From positions 1 to 6,966 of the forward strand of contig CALMXV010000197.1 in the NCBI GenBank assembly GCA_937871155.1: a stretch of 6,966 nt of DNA, given 5' to 3'. Numbering within the stretch: the first letter of the stretch is position 1; every line of letters begins with the position of its first letter. Positions 1 to 6,187 of this stretch are shown here, piece by piece. The notes under the pieces were generated by a model that made no database searches, had not been told where the DNA came from, and saw only the letters and a list, made by a program, of their open reading frames with translations. The DNA comes from an uncultured Taibaiella sp. (lineage in GTDB: Bacteria > Bacteroidota > Bacteroidia > Chitinophagales > Chitinophagaceae). The position numbers were made by a program, and so were the translations under genes.

Positions 1-768
1 CAAGGCTATGCTGCTTATTACAATAACGAGCCGGACTTAGCACTACCCTTACTATTGAAAGCTAAGAACGACCCAATAGTAAAGGATGCTCGTAACTACC
101 TAATGATAGCAGATATCTATGAAATCAAAAAAGATGATGCTAATTTATTAGCTACTATCAATGAAGCAAAGGCAGCTTATCCCAAAGACCAAAGCATTAC
201 TAACAGAGAGCTTAACTACTATGTGAAGACCAATAAAATTGATGCGCTTATCAACAAATTGGAAGAGGCACTTAAAGCAGATCCTAACAATCCAGATTTA
301 CTTTTCAACTTAGCCGTTACCTATGATAACATGGCAAATCCGAAAGATAAAAACGGTAAAGACCTAGCAAAACCTGCTAACTATAAAGAGCTTTTTGGAA
401 AAGCAGAAGCCACTTACGAAAACACCACGAAAGCTGCACCGAACAAAGCAGAAGTATATTACAACTATGGTGCGCTATACTTCAACAGAGCCGTATCTAT
501 CAATGAAGAGATGAACAAACTGGGAAGCTCTGATGCTGAAATCAAAAAATACGATGCTATGAAAGTAGATCGTGACCAATGGTTTAACAAGGCTTTGCCG
601 CCATTTGAAAAAGCAATTTCTATCTGGGAACCTCAAGGAAAAAACTTAGCTACAGACGATTTCAATAGTTATCAATCTACCCTAGTTGCTGCTAAAGAAA
701 TCTATGCTAAGCAAAATAAATTTGAAAAAGCTACTGAGTTAAAGAAAAAATTAGAAGCATTGAAATAA
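1..768 (+). CDS. TPR-repeat protein, C-terminal part (5' end cut by window)
   Basis: The frame is open from base 1, so this is the C-terminal 255 residues of a longer protein; the TTG at 55 is an internal Leu codon and not a real start. The sequence shows tetratricopeptide-type helical pairs. The clearest is ALKADPNNPDLLFNLAVTYD (from about base 265), followed by APNKAEVYYNYGALYFNRAV and a final unit ending KFEKATELKKKLEALK. Between them is a helical, charged insert (NEEMNKLGSSDAEIKKYDAM). TPR proteins act as protein-protein interaction scaffolds. This layout, with a long insert before the last repeats, is common in Bacteroidota TPR proteins of unknown role that carry an N-terminal signal peptide, but here the N-terminus is not visible, so location is unknown. 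The gene ends in TAA and is followed 32 nt later by a strong terminator. The TPR call is firm; no specific function can be given. Confidence 0.85.
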   Translation, partial: QGYAAYYNNEPDLALPLLLKAKNDPIVKDARNYLMIADIYEIKKDDANLLATINEAKAAYPKDQSITNRELNYYVKTNKIDALINKLEEALKADPNNPDLLFNLAVTYDNMANPKDKNGKDLAKPANYKELFGKAEATYENTTKAAPNKAEVYYNYGALYFNRAVSINEEMNKLGSSDAEIKKYDAMKVDRDQWFNKALPPFEKAISIWEPQGKNLATDDFNSYQSTLVAAKEIYAKQNKFEKATELKKKLEALK

Positions 769-796
769 GCATTTCGCAACACTATCTTTTCAATAA

Positions 797-833
797 AACA
801 AAAAGTACCGGTTGAATGACTGGTACTTTTTTG
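797..833 (+). terminator. Intrinsic terminator, probably bidirectional
   Basis: A 12-bp stem (801-812 AAAAGTACCGGT with 819-830 ACTGGTACTTTT, one G-T wobble) closes a 6-nt loop and runs into a T6 tract on the + strand (827-832), 32 nt after the TPR stop codon. Read on the minus strand the same hairpin is followed by TTTTTGTTTTATTG, so it could also end transcripts coming from the convergent receptor operon. Confidence 0.85.
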
Positions 834-864
834 TTGCTATACTTGAGTTATCCGTAACAGTACT

Positions 865-900
865 CATTAAAAAATACCCACTACCACGTATTTTTTAATG
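865..900. repeat. Perfect 13-bp inverted repeat, 10-nt loop
   Basis: The arms CATTAAAAAATAC (865-877) and GTATTTTTTAATG (888-900) are exact reverse complements around the loop CCACTACCAC. The T-run lies inside the 3' arm and no separate U-tract follows on either strand, so this is not a textbook terminator. It could be a second, weaker termination or 3'-end stabilising hairpin between the convergent genes, or an operator-like dyad just upstream of the promoter-like box at 914-921. The structure is certain; its role is not. Confidence 0.6.
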
Positions 901-913
901 TGCAGAAGCAAGC

Positions 914-921
914 TACTTTTG
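914..921 (+). promoter_or_regulatory. Candidate Bacteroidota -7 box (TACTTTTG)
   Basis: The octamer matches the TAnnTTTG consensus of the primary sigma factor in Bacteroidota. A start about 7 nt downstream would fall at 927-929, where the 5' arm of the hairpin 927-977 begins. No good TTG/TTTG -33 element is seen at the usual spacing, only a T-rich stretch at 890-896. Such octamers occur by chance in AT-rich DNA, so support rests on the position relative to the downstream structures. Confidence 0.3.
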
Positions 922-926
922 ATGTC

Positions 927-1036
927 ATAAGATAGTGACCTATTTACCCCTGTTGAACAATTACGACGCTATCTTATAAATGTTAGAGGTTGGATTTTTT
1001 TAAGCGAGGTTTTTCAAAACTTCGCTTTATTTTTTG
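927..1036 (+). ncRNA. Candidate small RNA between convergent genes
   Basis: No coding frame of note lies here, but several elements line up on the + strand: a TAnnTTTG box at 914-921, a perfect 9-bp pairing of ATAAGATAG (927-935) with CTATCTTAT (969-977) around a 33-nt C-containing loop, and an 11-bp hairpin at 1002-1027 running into a T-rich tract to 1035. Together they predict a transcript of about 110 nt that ends 19 nt short of the receptor stop codon and is antisense to the 3' trailer of the receptor mRNA. I do not recognise a known RNA family: no SRP, 6S, RNase P or tmRNA signature was seen. It could instead be only intergenic secondary structure. Confidence 0.3.
1002..1036 (+). terminator. 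Intrinsic terminator reading on the + strand
   Basis: Bases 1002-1012 (AAGCGAGGTTT) pair with 1017-1027 (AAACTTCGCTT), an 11-bp stem with one G-T wobble and a 4-nt loop, followed by a T-rich tract (TTTTATTTTTT, extending to 1035). The minus-strand side is followed by A residues, so the polarity is clearly +. The nearest + strand gene ended at 768 with its own terminator, which implies either a backup terminator or a separate short transcript in between. Confidence 0.6.
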
Positions 1037-1054
1037 CATAATGCTTTAGCACCT

Positions 1055-3412
1055 CTACAAAGCAAAATTATAAGTAATACTAGGCAATATAGGAAAAATG
1101 GATACCTGCTTCACTTTCAACTCTAGTCCTTGAGAAGTATTACCTCTTGAATCTACATACAAGAAATAAGGATTCTGACGGCTGTAAACATTATAAATAG
1201 AGAAGGTCCAGCTTCCTCTTAGTCCTTTTTTCTTTTCAGGCTTAGGGGTGTAAGTAGCTGCTAGGTCAAGACGATGATAGGCAAAGAGTCGATAAGCATT
1301 CAGCTTGCTATATTCTGGCACCAATTGTTGATCAATAAAATAATAACCTGTAGGTAGTGTAATCGCATTGCCGGAACCATAAACGAAAACTGTGGAGAAG
1401 GTCCATTTCTTACTATGCTCATAGGTAGCCACCAACGATAAATCATGGCGGCGATCGTACTTAGCAGGAAAGGTTTCTCCATTATTCAGGTTGGGAAATT
1501 TACGATTTGTCCAAGATAGCGTATAGCCTATCCAGCCTGTAAACTTTCCTTTGGTTTTATTAATAAAAAACTCTGCTCCATAAGCCTCTCCATTTCCAAA
1601 AACAAAGTCTAGTTCTTGATCTCTGGTAATACTGGTAGGGGTATATCCTTGCCGATATTCAATTTGATGGTACATTTTTTTATAGTAAACCTCTACACTA
1701 GTAACTAAAGAATTATTAAATAGGTTTTGAAAATATCCTAATGAATACTGCCAGGCTGATTGCGGTTTTACATAAAAAGTACTCGGCACCCACAAGTCTG
1801 TAGGTAAGGTAGTACCATTGTTGGTGATGAGATGAATGTATTGATATGACTTCACAATACTAGCTTTTATAGAAGCAACATCATTTAGTTGGAAACGCAT
1901 GTTTAAACGGGGTTCCCAGCCTCCATAGTCTTTTACGATATCGCCGGAATGAAATTGAGTACTATCAATTTTTTCTTCATTAAGGTTGTATCGGTATTGT
2001 TTATAAGGTCCTGTTTGTGCAAAAAAAGAATAGCGTAACCCGGCATTGACTTTAATGAACCCTGCAATATCAAATTCATCTGAAACATAAACCCCTGCTT
2101 CATGCGCATACCTTATTAAACTGTTGTTGGGTTTTAGCTCTAAATCGCCACTAGTACCGGATACTTGGTTAGGAATAAATTTATGATAGGTATAATTCAA
2201 CCCGGTTTTGATGTGGTGGTTGTTGCTGGCATAGTAGTCAAAATCTACTTTACCATTCCAGTCTTTGATACCCGAAGCCATTCTGATAGAAAAGTCATTT
2301 TGCTCACCTCCAAATTCAAATCGATACTCATTGTAGATAGCAGAGGCATTCATAAACAAGCGGTCGTTGAATAGATGATTCCAACGTAAGGTAGCTGTAG
2401 AATTTCCCCAAGGGATGTTGGCATTAAAGTTTCCGGAACTGCTTTTAAATGTAAACTGATCTCTTCCAAAATAACCACTTAAGTACAATCGATCTTTTTT
2501 GCCGAGTATATAATTGGCTTTGAGATTGGCATCATAGAAAAAATAACCAGAACCTGCAAAGCTGCCGCTGGCAAAGGGTTTTATCAATACATCTATATAC
2601 GTTCTTCGTCCGGAAAGTACAAAAGAGCCTTTATCTTTTTGAATAGGGCCTTCCAATGTAAGCCTCGAAGCAATTAAACCAATACCTCCTTTAGCATGAT
2701 ATTCTTTTAGGTTGCCTTCATTCATGGTAACATCTACCACTGAGGACAAACGACCACCATATTGTGCCGGCATACTTCCTTTTATCAAGGTAATATTCTT
2801 CACTGCATCGGAGTTGAACACTGAGAAAAAGCCAAAAAGATGACCGGGGTTATATACTACAGCATCATCTAATAAAATCAAATTCTGATCAGGACCACCA
2901 CCACGAACATAAAATCCTGAGTTTCCCTCGCCGGCAGATTGTACACCAGGCATCAGTTGAAGCGCCTTTAATATATCTACCTCTCCAAAGAGTACCGGAA
3001 GTTTTTTTATTTGATTGACGGATATAGATATCGTACCCATATCGGTTGACTGTACATTGTCTTCTTCTTTCTTATCACTTACCGTTACTTCTTCGAAAGT
3101 GGTCATATTTTTCAATTCCACTTGATAGGTTTTGCTTTCAAGTAGCTTAAACTGCTCTTCTATATTGGCATATCCGGTATAGTTGAAGAGAATGTTGTAA
3201 GTACCCGGCGGCATACTCACCGAATAAAACCCATACACGTTTGTTTGTACTGCCAAGTTCAAATCCTTGACATAGACATTGGCACCTATCAGGCTTTCGC
3301 CGGATTGTGCATCACGGATATACCCACTTAAGGTTACTTTCTTTTGCCCCCAAACAGTGGTAGCCACCGAACAACAAAGAAGAAAAACTGCTAAGAAAAA
3401 AGTACGCTTCAT
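1055..3412 (-). CDS. TonB-dependent outer-membrane receptor with carboxypeptidase-regulatory-like N-domain
   Basis: A 785-residue outer-membrane receptor that takes up a substrate using TonB-ExbBD energy. Residues 1-22 are a signal peptide with a predicted cut after VWG. Residues about 27-113 are a CarboxypepD_reg-like beta-sandwich (VTLSGYIRDAQSGESLIGANVYV, with YGFYSVSMPPGTY). Residues about 120-232 are the plug domain (DILKALQLMPGVQSAGEGNSGFYVRGG, DDAVVYNPGHLFGFFSVFN, KGSMPAQYGGRLSSVVDV). The rest is a 22-strand-type beta-barrel ending in the aromatic-rich strand PSITYNFAL. At under 800 residues with no SusD-like neighbour it is not a SusC polysaccharide transporter. The ATG lies 3 nt after the stop of the upstream DUF3347 gene, so the two are probably translationally coupled. 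The substrate cannot be read from the sequence; the neighbour hints at a metal or metal complex, but that is inference. Confidence 0.93.
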   Translation of the reverse strand: MKRTFFLAVFLLCCSVATTVWGQKKVTLSGYIRDAQSGESLIGANVYVKDLNLAVQTNVYGFYSVSMPPGTYNILFNYTGYANIEEQFKLLESKTYQVELKNMTTFEEVTVSDKKEEDNVQSTDMGTISISVNQIKKLPVLFGEVDILKALQLMPGVQSAGEGNSGFYVRGGGPDQNLILLDDAVVYNPGHLFGFFSVFNSDAVKNITLIKGSMPAQYGGRLSSVVDVTMNEGNLKEYHAKGGIGLIASRLTLEGPIQKDKGSFVLSGRRTYIDVLIKPFASGSFAGSGYFFYDANLKANYILGKKDRLYLSGYFGRDQFTFKSSSGNFNANIPWGNSTATLRWNHLFNDRLFMNASAIYNEYRFEFGGEQNDFSIRMASGIKDWNGKVDFDYYASNNHHIKTGLNYTYHKFIPNQVSGTSGDLELKPNNSLIRYAHEAGVYVSDEFDIAGFIKVNAGLRYSFFAQTGPYKQYRYNLNEEKIDSTQFHSGDIVKDYGGWEPRLNMRFQLNDVASIKASIVKSYQYIHLITNNGTTLPTDLWVPSTFYVKPQSAWQYSLGYFQNLFNNSLVTSVEVYYKKMYHQIEYRQGYTPTSITRDQELDFVFGNGEAYGAEFFINKTKGKFTGWIGYTLSWTNRKFPNLNNGETFPAKYDRRHDLSLVATYEHSKKWTFSTVFVYGSGNAITLPTGYYFIDQQLVPEYSKLNAYRLFAYHRLDLAATYTPKPEKKKGLRGSWTFSIYNVYSRQNPYFLYVDSRGNTSQGLELKVKQVSIFPILPSITYNFAL

Positions 3413-3415
3413 AAA

Positions 3416-3658
3416 CTATCTAAGCGTATCAGTTACCTCACCACAGGTCAACATTTTTTTGCCGAAGTAAGGATTCATAATTTTTTCTTCATTGCTCAAC
3501 CAGTAGGCTCCTTTATCATTAAATGCCATAGGACAATATTGACGGTAAACGCCCGTATGTTCTAACTGTGCATCTTTCACCGCTGCATAAATAGCATCAG
3601 ATACTTTTTCAAAAGGAATACGTTGTTTTTCTACATCTGTTTTTTCTGCGATTATCGC
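3416..3658 (-). pseudogene. DUF3347 lipoprotein, 3' part after a frameshift
   Basis: This 80-residue frame has no start codon of its own and reads on from the upstream lipoprotein after a one-base shift near 3655-3660. It carries the hallmark C-terminus of DUF3347: Y-C-P-M-A, then W-L-S, then N-P-Y-F-G, M-L and C-G-E-V. In the joined 199-residue protein these are Cys161, Met163, NPYFG 181-185, Met188 and Cys191. DUF3347 occurs alone and fused to CusB-type metal-efflux adaptor proteins, and the Cys/Met residues are plausible soft-metal ligands. The two parts add up to a normal full-length protein with nothing missing but a single base. The frame stops with TAG 3 nt before the receptor ATG. Conserved residues downstream of the break show no decay, which favours a recent mutation, recoding or a sequencing error over an old pseudogene. 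Confidence 0.8.
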
Positions 3659-4014
3659 TTAGCTTCTGTAGCAATGGTAGCAATGGATTTAGCAACTGTA
3701 GCATTTCCGGAGGCTATCCTAGTTTCTAAAGCTGCAGCGCTTACTTGCAATCTTGCAGCAGCATCTACAGTCTTAGCCACATCAGAAGCTACTAAAGCAT
3801 CTTTCAAAAGATAGTAGTCATTGAGCACTTGAACGAGATGGGTGGTAGCCGTATCACCAAGATTACTTTTAGGGCTTTCGGTAGGTACGGTTGGTTTCGC
3901 TTCAGCAGTAGTAGTATCTGTAGTAGTTGTTTCAGAAGGGGTCGATTCTGTATTGCAAGAAGCCAACAATATACCTGAACAAAGTAAGAAGGAATAAATA
4001 ACAGGTGTTTTCAT
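3652..4014 (-). CDS. DUF3347 lipoprotein, N-terminal part (truncated by frameshift)
   Basis: The 120-residue product begins with a lipoprotein signal (MKTPVIYSFLLCSGILLASC, lipobox LASC, lipid-carrying Cys20), followed by a Thr/Ser/Pro-rich linker to about residue 50 that would tether the domain at the membrane. The DUF3347 helical part then starts (VLNDYYLLKDALVASDVAKTVDAAARL) and ends abruptly at EAKR-TAA. The rest of the domain follows in the next frame (3416-3658). The ATG at 4014 is chosen over an in-frame ATG 39 nt upstream because it places the signal peptide at the N-terminus and because a promoter-like box lies between the two. As sequenced, the product lacks the Cys/Met motifs and is probably non-functional unless the frame is corrected. 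It lies upstream of the receptor in one operon; a role in metal binding is inferred from the family. Confidence 0.8.
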   Translation of the reverse strand: MKTPVIYSFLLCSGILLASCNTESTPSETTTTDTTTAEAKPTVPTESPKSNLGDTATTHLVQVLNDYYLLKDALVASDVAKTVDAAARLQVSAAALETRIASGNATVAKSIATIATEAKR

Positions 4015-4031
4015 TTCAAAAAATATTTTTG

Positions 4032-4039
4032 CAAACCTA
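4032..4039 (-). promoter_or_regulatory. Candidate -7 box (TAGGTTTG) for the DUF3347-receptor operon
   Basis: On the minus strand TAGGTTTG matches TAnnTTTG. A TTTG lies upstream at 4058-4055, with a 15-nt spacer that is shorter than the usual 17-23. A start about 7 nt downstream would give a leader of roughly 10-12 nt before the ATG at 4014. It would let the lipoprotein and receptor be transcribed independently of the YraN gene 71 nt upstream. Confidence 0.35.
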
Positions 4040-4085
4040 TTGAAAATAACCATTCAAACCATAGTGCTTTGCCTGCTAAAAACAC

Positions 4086-4442
4086 TTAAAAAAAAGCGTC
4101 TTCGAAATGTTTGATTTCTTTGATGATAGTCCCCTGTAATTGGATGCTGATGATATCAAATCGGAGTTGTAGGTATTGAGGATTATCAGCTAGAAACGCG
4201 TCGGCAGCGGCTTTCAGATAATTTTGCTTTTGAGTTGTGACCGCTTCTTCAGGAAAACCAAAGGTGAAATCATAACGGGTTTTCACTTCTACAAACACCA
4301 ATATAGGTTCTTTATAAGCGATGATATCCACTTCCTTTTTGCCGGAACACCAGTTCGTATGCACAATTTCATACTCAAGTTTTTTTAAAAACTCTACGGC
4401 TATTTGTTCGCCTTTTGCACCCGTTTGTTTATGTTTGCCCAT
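4086..4442 (-). CDS. YraN/UPF0102 family nuclease-fold protein
   Basis: A 118-residue protein of the UPF0102 (YraN) family, whose usual length is about 120. Its members have a restriction-endonuclease/Holliday-junction-resolvase-like PD-(D/E)XK fold, but the cellular role is not established. Visible family motifs are GAKGEQIAVEFL (residues 8-19, with Glu12), then EVDIIA (37-42, with Asp39), FVEVKTR (50-56, with Glu52 and Lys54), and FGFPEEAVTTQKQNYLKAAADAFL. Glu12, Asp39, Glu52 and Lys54 are in the positions expected for a metal-dependent nuclease active site. The ATG at 4442 is used because MGKHKQTGAKGE begins as family members do; the longer in-frame start at 4496 adds 18 unrelated residues and would overlap the divergent isomerase gene. 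It sits 21 nt from that divergent gene and 71 nt upstream of the DUF3347 gene. Confidence 0.9.
   Translation of the reverse strand: MGKHKQTGAKGEQIAVEFLKKLEYEIVHTNWCSGKKEVDIIAYKEPILVFVEVKTRYDFTFGFPEEAVTTQKQNYLKAAADAFLADNPQYLQLRFDIISIQLQGTIIKEIKHFEDAFF
4430..4437 (+). promoter_or_regulatory. Candidate -7 box (TATGTTTG) for the isomerase gene
   Basis: TATGTTTG matches TAnnTTTG and would start transcription near 4444, giving a leader of about 20 nt to the ATG at 4464. A TTTG at 4403-4406 lies 23 nt upstream, at the long end of accepted spacing. The box overlaps the first codons of the divergent yraN gene, as must any isomerase promoter given the 21-nt gap. Confidence 0.35.
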
Positions 4443-4463
4443 TAATTCGGTACTCAAATTACA

Positions 4464-5447
4464 ATGAAACAGCTTGTTGCAGCCTTCCCCAATCAATTGC
4501 GTGAAGCATTATCTATAGGTCAAAGTTATACGTTTACTACTGCAAAGCGCAGCTTCTCCCAAGTAATGCTTACAGGGCTTGGTGGTAGCGGCATTGGTGG
4601 CTCTATCATTCAGAATTTTGTCTTTGATAAACTATCTATTCCTTTTAGTGTCAATAAAGATTATCATCTTCCGGCAAGCGTAGGAAAAGATACCCTCTTG
4701 ATCGTATCATCTTACTCCGGCAATACTGAAGAAACCTTGATGGCAATGCAACAAGCCTTAAAAGCACAAGCTACGGTAGTATGTGTGACTTCTGGTGGCA
4801 AGGTAGCAGAGATTGCCAAAAAGAAAGGCTTGGATTGTATCATCGTACCGGGCGGTATGCCTCCACGTTCTTGTCTTGGATATTCCTTAGTGCAAAGTCT
4901 TTTTGTATTAAATCATTTTGGATTGATAAAAAACGATTTCATAAAAGACATTCAAGCAGCCATACAGCTTTTAGAAACTCAAAATAAAGACCTCCATAAA
5001 AAGGCTAAAGCCCTTACTAAAAAGCTGATCGGCAAAACACCGATTATCTATTCTGCACCTAGTTTTGAAGGCGTAGCAATTCGCTTCCGCCAGCAAATCA
5101 ATGAAAATAGTAAGATGCTTTGTTGGCATCATGTAGTGCCTGAAATGAACCATAACGAATTAGTAGGATGGAAAGAAAAAGACGCTACCCGTGCCGTAGT
5201 TATCATTAGAAATAAAGAAGATTACGCGCGCACACAAGCACGTATCGAGCTTAACAAAACTATCATCAAAAAATACACTTCCAATATCAATGAGCTTTGG
5301 TCGGAAGGTAAGAGCTATTGGGAAAGAGCCTTCTACATTATTCATCTTACAGATTGGGTTTCGGTGTACCTAGCAGCAGCCAGAGGCGTAGATGATATGG
5401 AAGTAAAAGTTATTGACTTCCTAAAAGGAGAGCTCGGGAAAGTATAA
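4464..5447 (+). CDS. Bifunctional phosphoglucose/phosphomannose isomerase (SIS family)
   Basis: A 327-residue cytoplasmic enzyme of the archaeal/bacterial PGI/PMI family, which interconverts fructose 6-phosphate with glucose 6-phosphate and with mannose 6-phosphate. There are two SIS sugar-phosphate domains. The first has the glycine loop LGGSGIGG (residues 39-46) and the phosphate-binding S-Y-S-G-N-T-E-E-T (83-91). PPRSCLGY (133-140, with Arg135) follows. The second has Glu214 in INENSK and His230 in PEMNHNELVGW, 16 residues apart like the catalytic Glu/His pair of the characterised Pyrobaculum enzyme. The C-terminus has the family ending TDWVSVYLAAARGVDDMEVKVIDFLK. The length is normal and no key residue is missing. 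The ATG at 4464 has no Shine-Dalgarno sequence, as is usual here. A glycosyltransferase begins 32 nt downstream, probably cotranscribed, so the enzyme may feed hexose phosphates to glycan synthesis or serve central metabolism. Confidence 0.92.
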   Translation: MKQLVAAFPNQLREALSIGQSYTFTTAKRSFSQVMLTGLGGSGIGGSIIQNFVFDKLSIPFSVNKDYHLPASVGKDTLLIVSSYSGNTEETLMAMQQALKAQATVVCVTSGGKVAEIAKKKGLDCIIVPGGMPPRSCLGYSLVQSLFVLNHFGLIKNDFIKDIQAAIQLLETQNKDLHKKAKALTKKLIGKTPIIYSAPSFEGVAIRFRQQINENSKMLCWHHVVPEMNHNELVGWKEKDATRAVVIIRNKEDYARTQARIELNKTIIKKYTSNINELWSEGKSYWERAFYIIHLTDWVSVYLAAARGVDDMEVKVIDFLKGELGKV

Positions 5448-5479
5448 GGTTCGTAATTCCATTTTTATCTCTTGTTGTA

Positions 5480-6187
5480 TTGAGCAGCCTCAACATTAAA
5501 TACAATGTTTTTAATGCGATAAAGCAGCTTCAACATAATGGGTTGTTGATTGCAATATTAGTAATGGGGTTTGTGTTGAGAATAGCCGCCATCTTAGCAG
5601 ACCCTTTCTTGCACCCATGGGATGAACGTTTTCATGCTTTGGTAGCAAGGAATATGATGTCTCAACCTTTTACTCCTATACTTAGAGTCAACCCAATAAC
5701 TGATTCTTATGACCAATTCACTTGGTGTTGCAATCATATTTGGCTGCATAAACAGCCCCTTTTCATGTGGCAGATGGCACTAAGTATGAAAATATTTGGA
5801 GTATCGGAATGGAGTATGCGCTTGCCTAGTGCGATAATGGGCACCCTATTAATCTTGCTTATTTATCGGATAGTTATCTTACTTAATCTAAATAAACGAG
5901 TCGCCTTATTTACAGCTTTACTTTTAGCTTTTTCCAATTTTCATTTAAAAATGATAGCCGGCATTCAGGGTATGGACCATAATGATGTGGCTCATGGTTT
6001 TTATGTTTTAGCCAGTATTTGGGCTTTAGGCAAATATCAAAAATCCAAAAAATGGTATTGGGTTGTGTTCATAGGAGTGTTTTCCGGCGCGGCTATACTA
6101 AACAAATGGCTAACAGGTTTATTAGTTTATTGGGTATGGGGAATAGGGTTAGTTCTATCTATCTATCTACAAAAAAGTATCCATTAA
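5480..6187 (+). CDS. PMT/ArnT-type membrane glycosyltransferase, N-terminal part (frame broken)
   Basis: The N-terminal half of a polytopic inner-membrane glycosyltransferase of the PMT_2/ArnT (GT39/GT83-like) superfamily, which moves a sugar from a polyprenyl-phosphate donor to a periplasmic acceptor. Visible features are a first membrane helix (residues about 21-41), then the first periplasmic loop with the catalytic-type Asp48-Glu49 (HPWDERFHALVARNMM). These are followed by KQPLFMWQMALSMKIFGVSEWSMRLPSAIMG (91-121), typical of the family, several further helices, and MDHNDVAHGFYVLASIWAL and AAILNKWLTGL. The frame ends early at TAA (6185-6187) after IYLQKSIH, while the rest of the protein continues in another frame. 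The TTG at 5480 is the best visible start, as no in-frame ATG precedes the first helix; non-standard starts further upstream, back to 5417, cannot be excluded. It lies 32 nt after the isomerase. Acceptor and sugar are unknown. Confidence 0.8.
   Translation: MSSLNIKYNVFNAIKQLQHNGLLIAILVMGFVLRIAAILADPFLHPWDERFHALVARNMMSQPFTPILRVNPITDSYDQFTWCCNHIWLHKQPLFMWQMALSMKIFGVSEWSMRLPSAIMGTLLILLIYRIVILLNLNKRVALFTALLLAFSNFHLKMIAGIQGMDHNDVAHGFYVLASIWALGKYQKSKKWYWVVFIGVFSGAAILNKWLTGLLVYWVWGIGLVLSIYLQKSIH
6154..6176 (+). repeat. (TCTA)4 tetranucleotide tract followed by A6, at the frame break
   Basis: Four perfect TCTA units (6154-6169), one C, then six A residues (6171-6176) lie inside the glycosyltransferase gene exactly where its reading frame breaks. 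Removing one TCTA unit, or one A, joins the upstream frame to the downstream one. With three units the join reads GLVLSIYKKVSIKNE. Tetranucleotide tracts inside glycosyltransferase genes are a known basis of phase variation by slipped-strand mispairing, though four units is short. Confidence 0.7.

Noticed and set aside
1300..2374. Short reading frames overlapping the receptor gene on both strands
   Set aside because: They lack recognisable domains or start signals and are shadows of the long receptor frame.
1055..3412. SusC-type polysaccharide transporter
   Set aside because: The protein is about 200 residues shorter than typical SusC proteins and no SusD-like lipoprotein is adjacent.
3650..3664. 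Programmed -1 ribosomal frameshifting in the DUF3347 gene
   Set aside because: The sequence around TAAGCGATAA has no canonical X-XXY-YYZ slippery heptamer and no clear stimulatory hairpin was found, so a mutation or sequencing error is preferred.
4015..4053. Longer N-terminus for the DUF3347 lipoprotein from an ATG at 4053
   Set aside because: It would bury the lipoprotein signal peptide 13 residues inside the protein, and a promoter-like box lies between the two starts.
4063..4085. Hairpin-like AGTG...CACT after the yraN stop as a terminator
   Set aside because: The stem has a mismatch and, on the minus strand, no T-tract follows it.
4443..4496. Longer N-terminus for the YraN protein from an ATG at 4496
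   Set aside because: The added residues do not resemble the family, and the extension would overlap the start of the divergent isomerase gene.
4781..5345. Short reading frames overlapping the isomerase gene on both strands
   Set aside because: The isomerase frame is fully explained by family motifs; the others have no features of real proteins.
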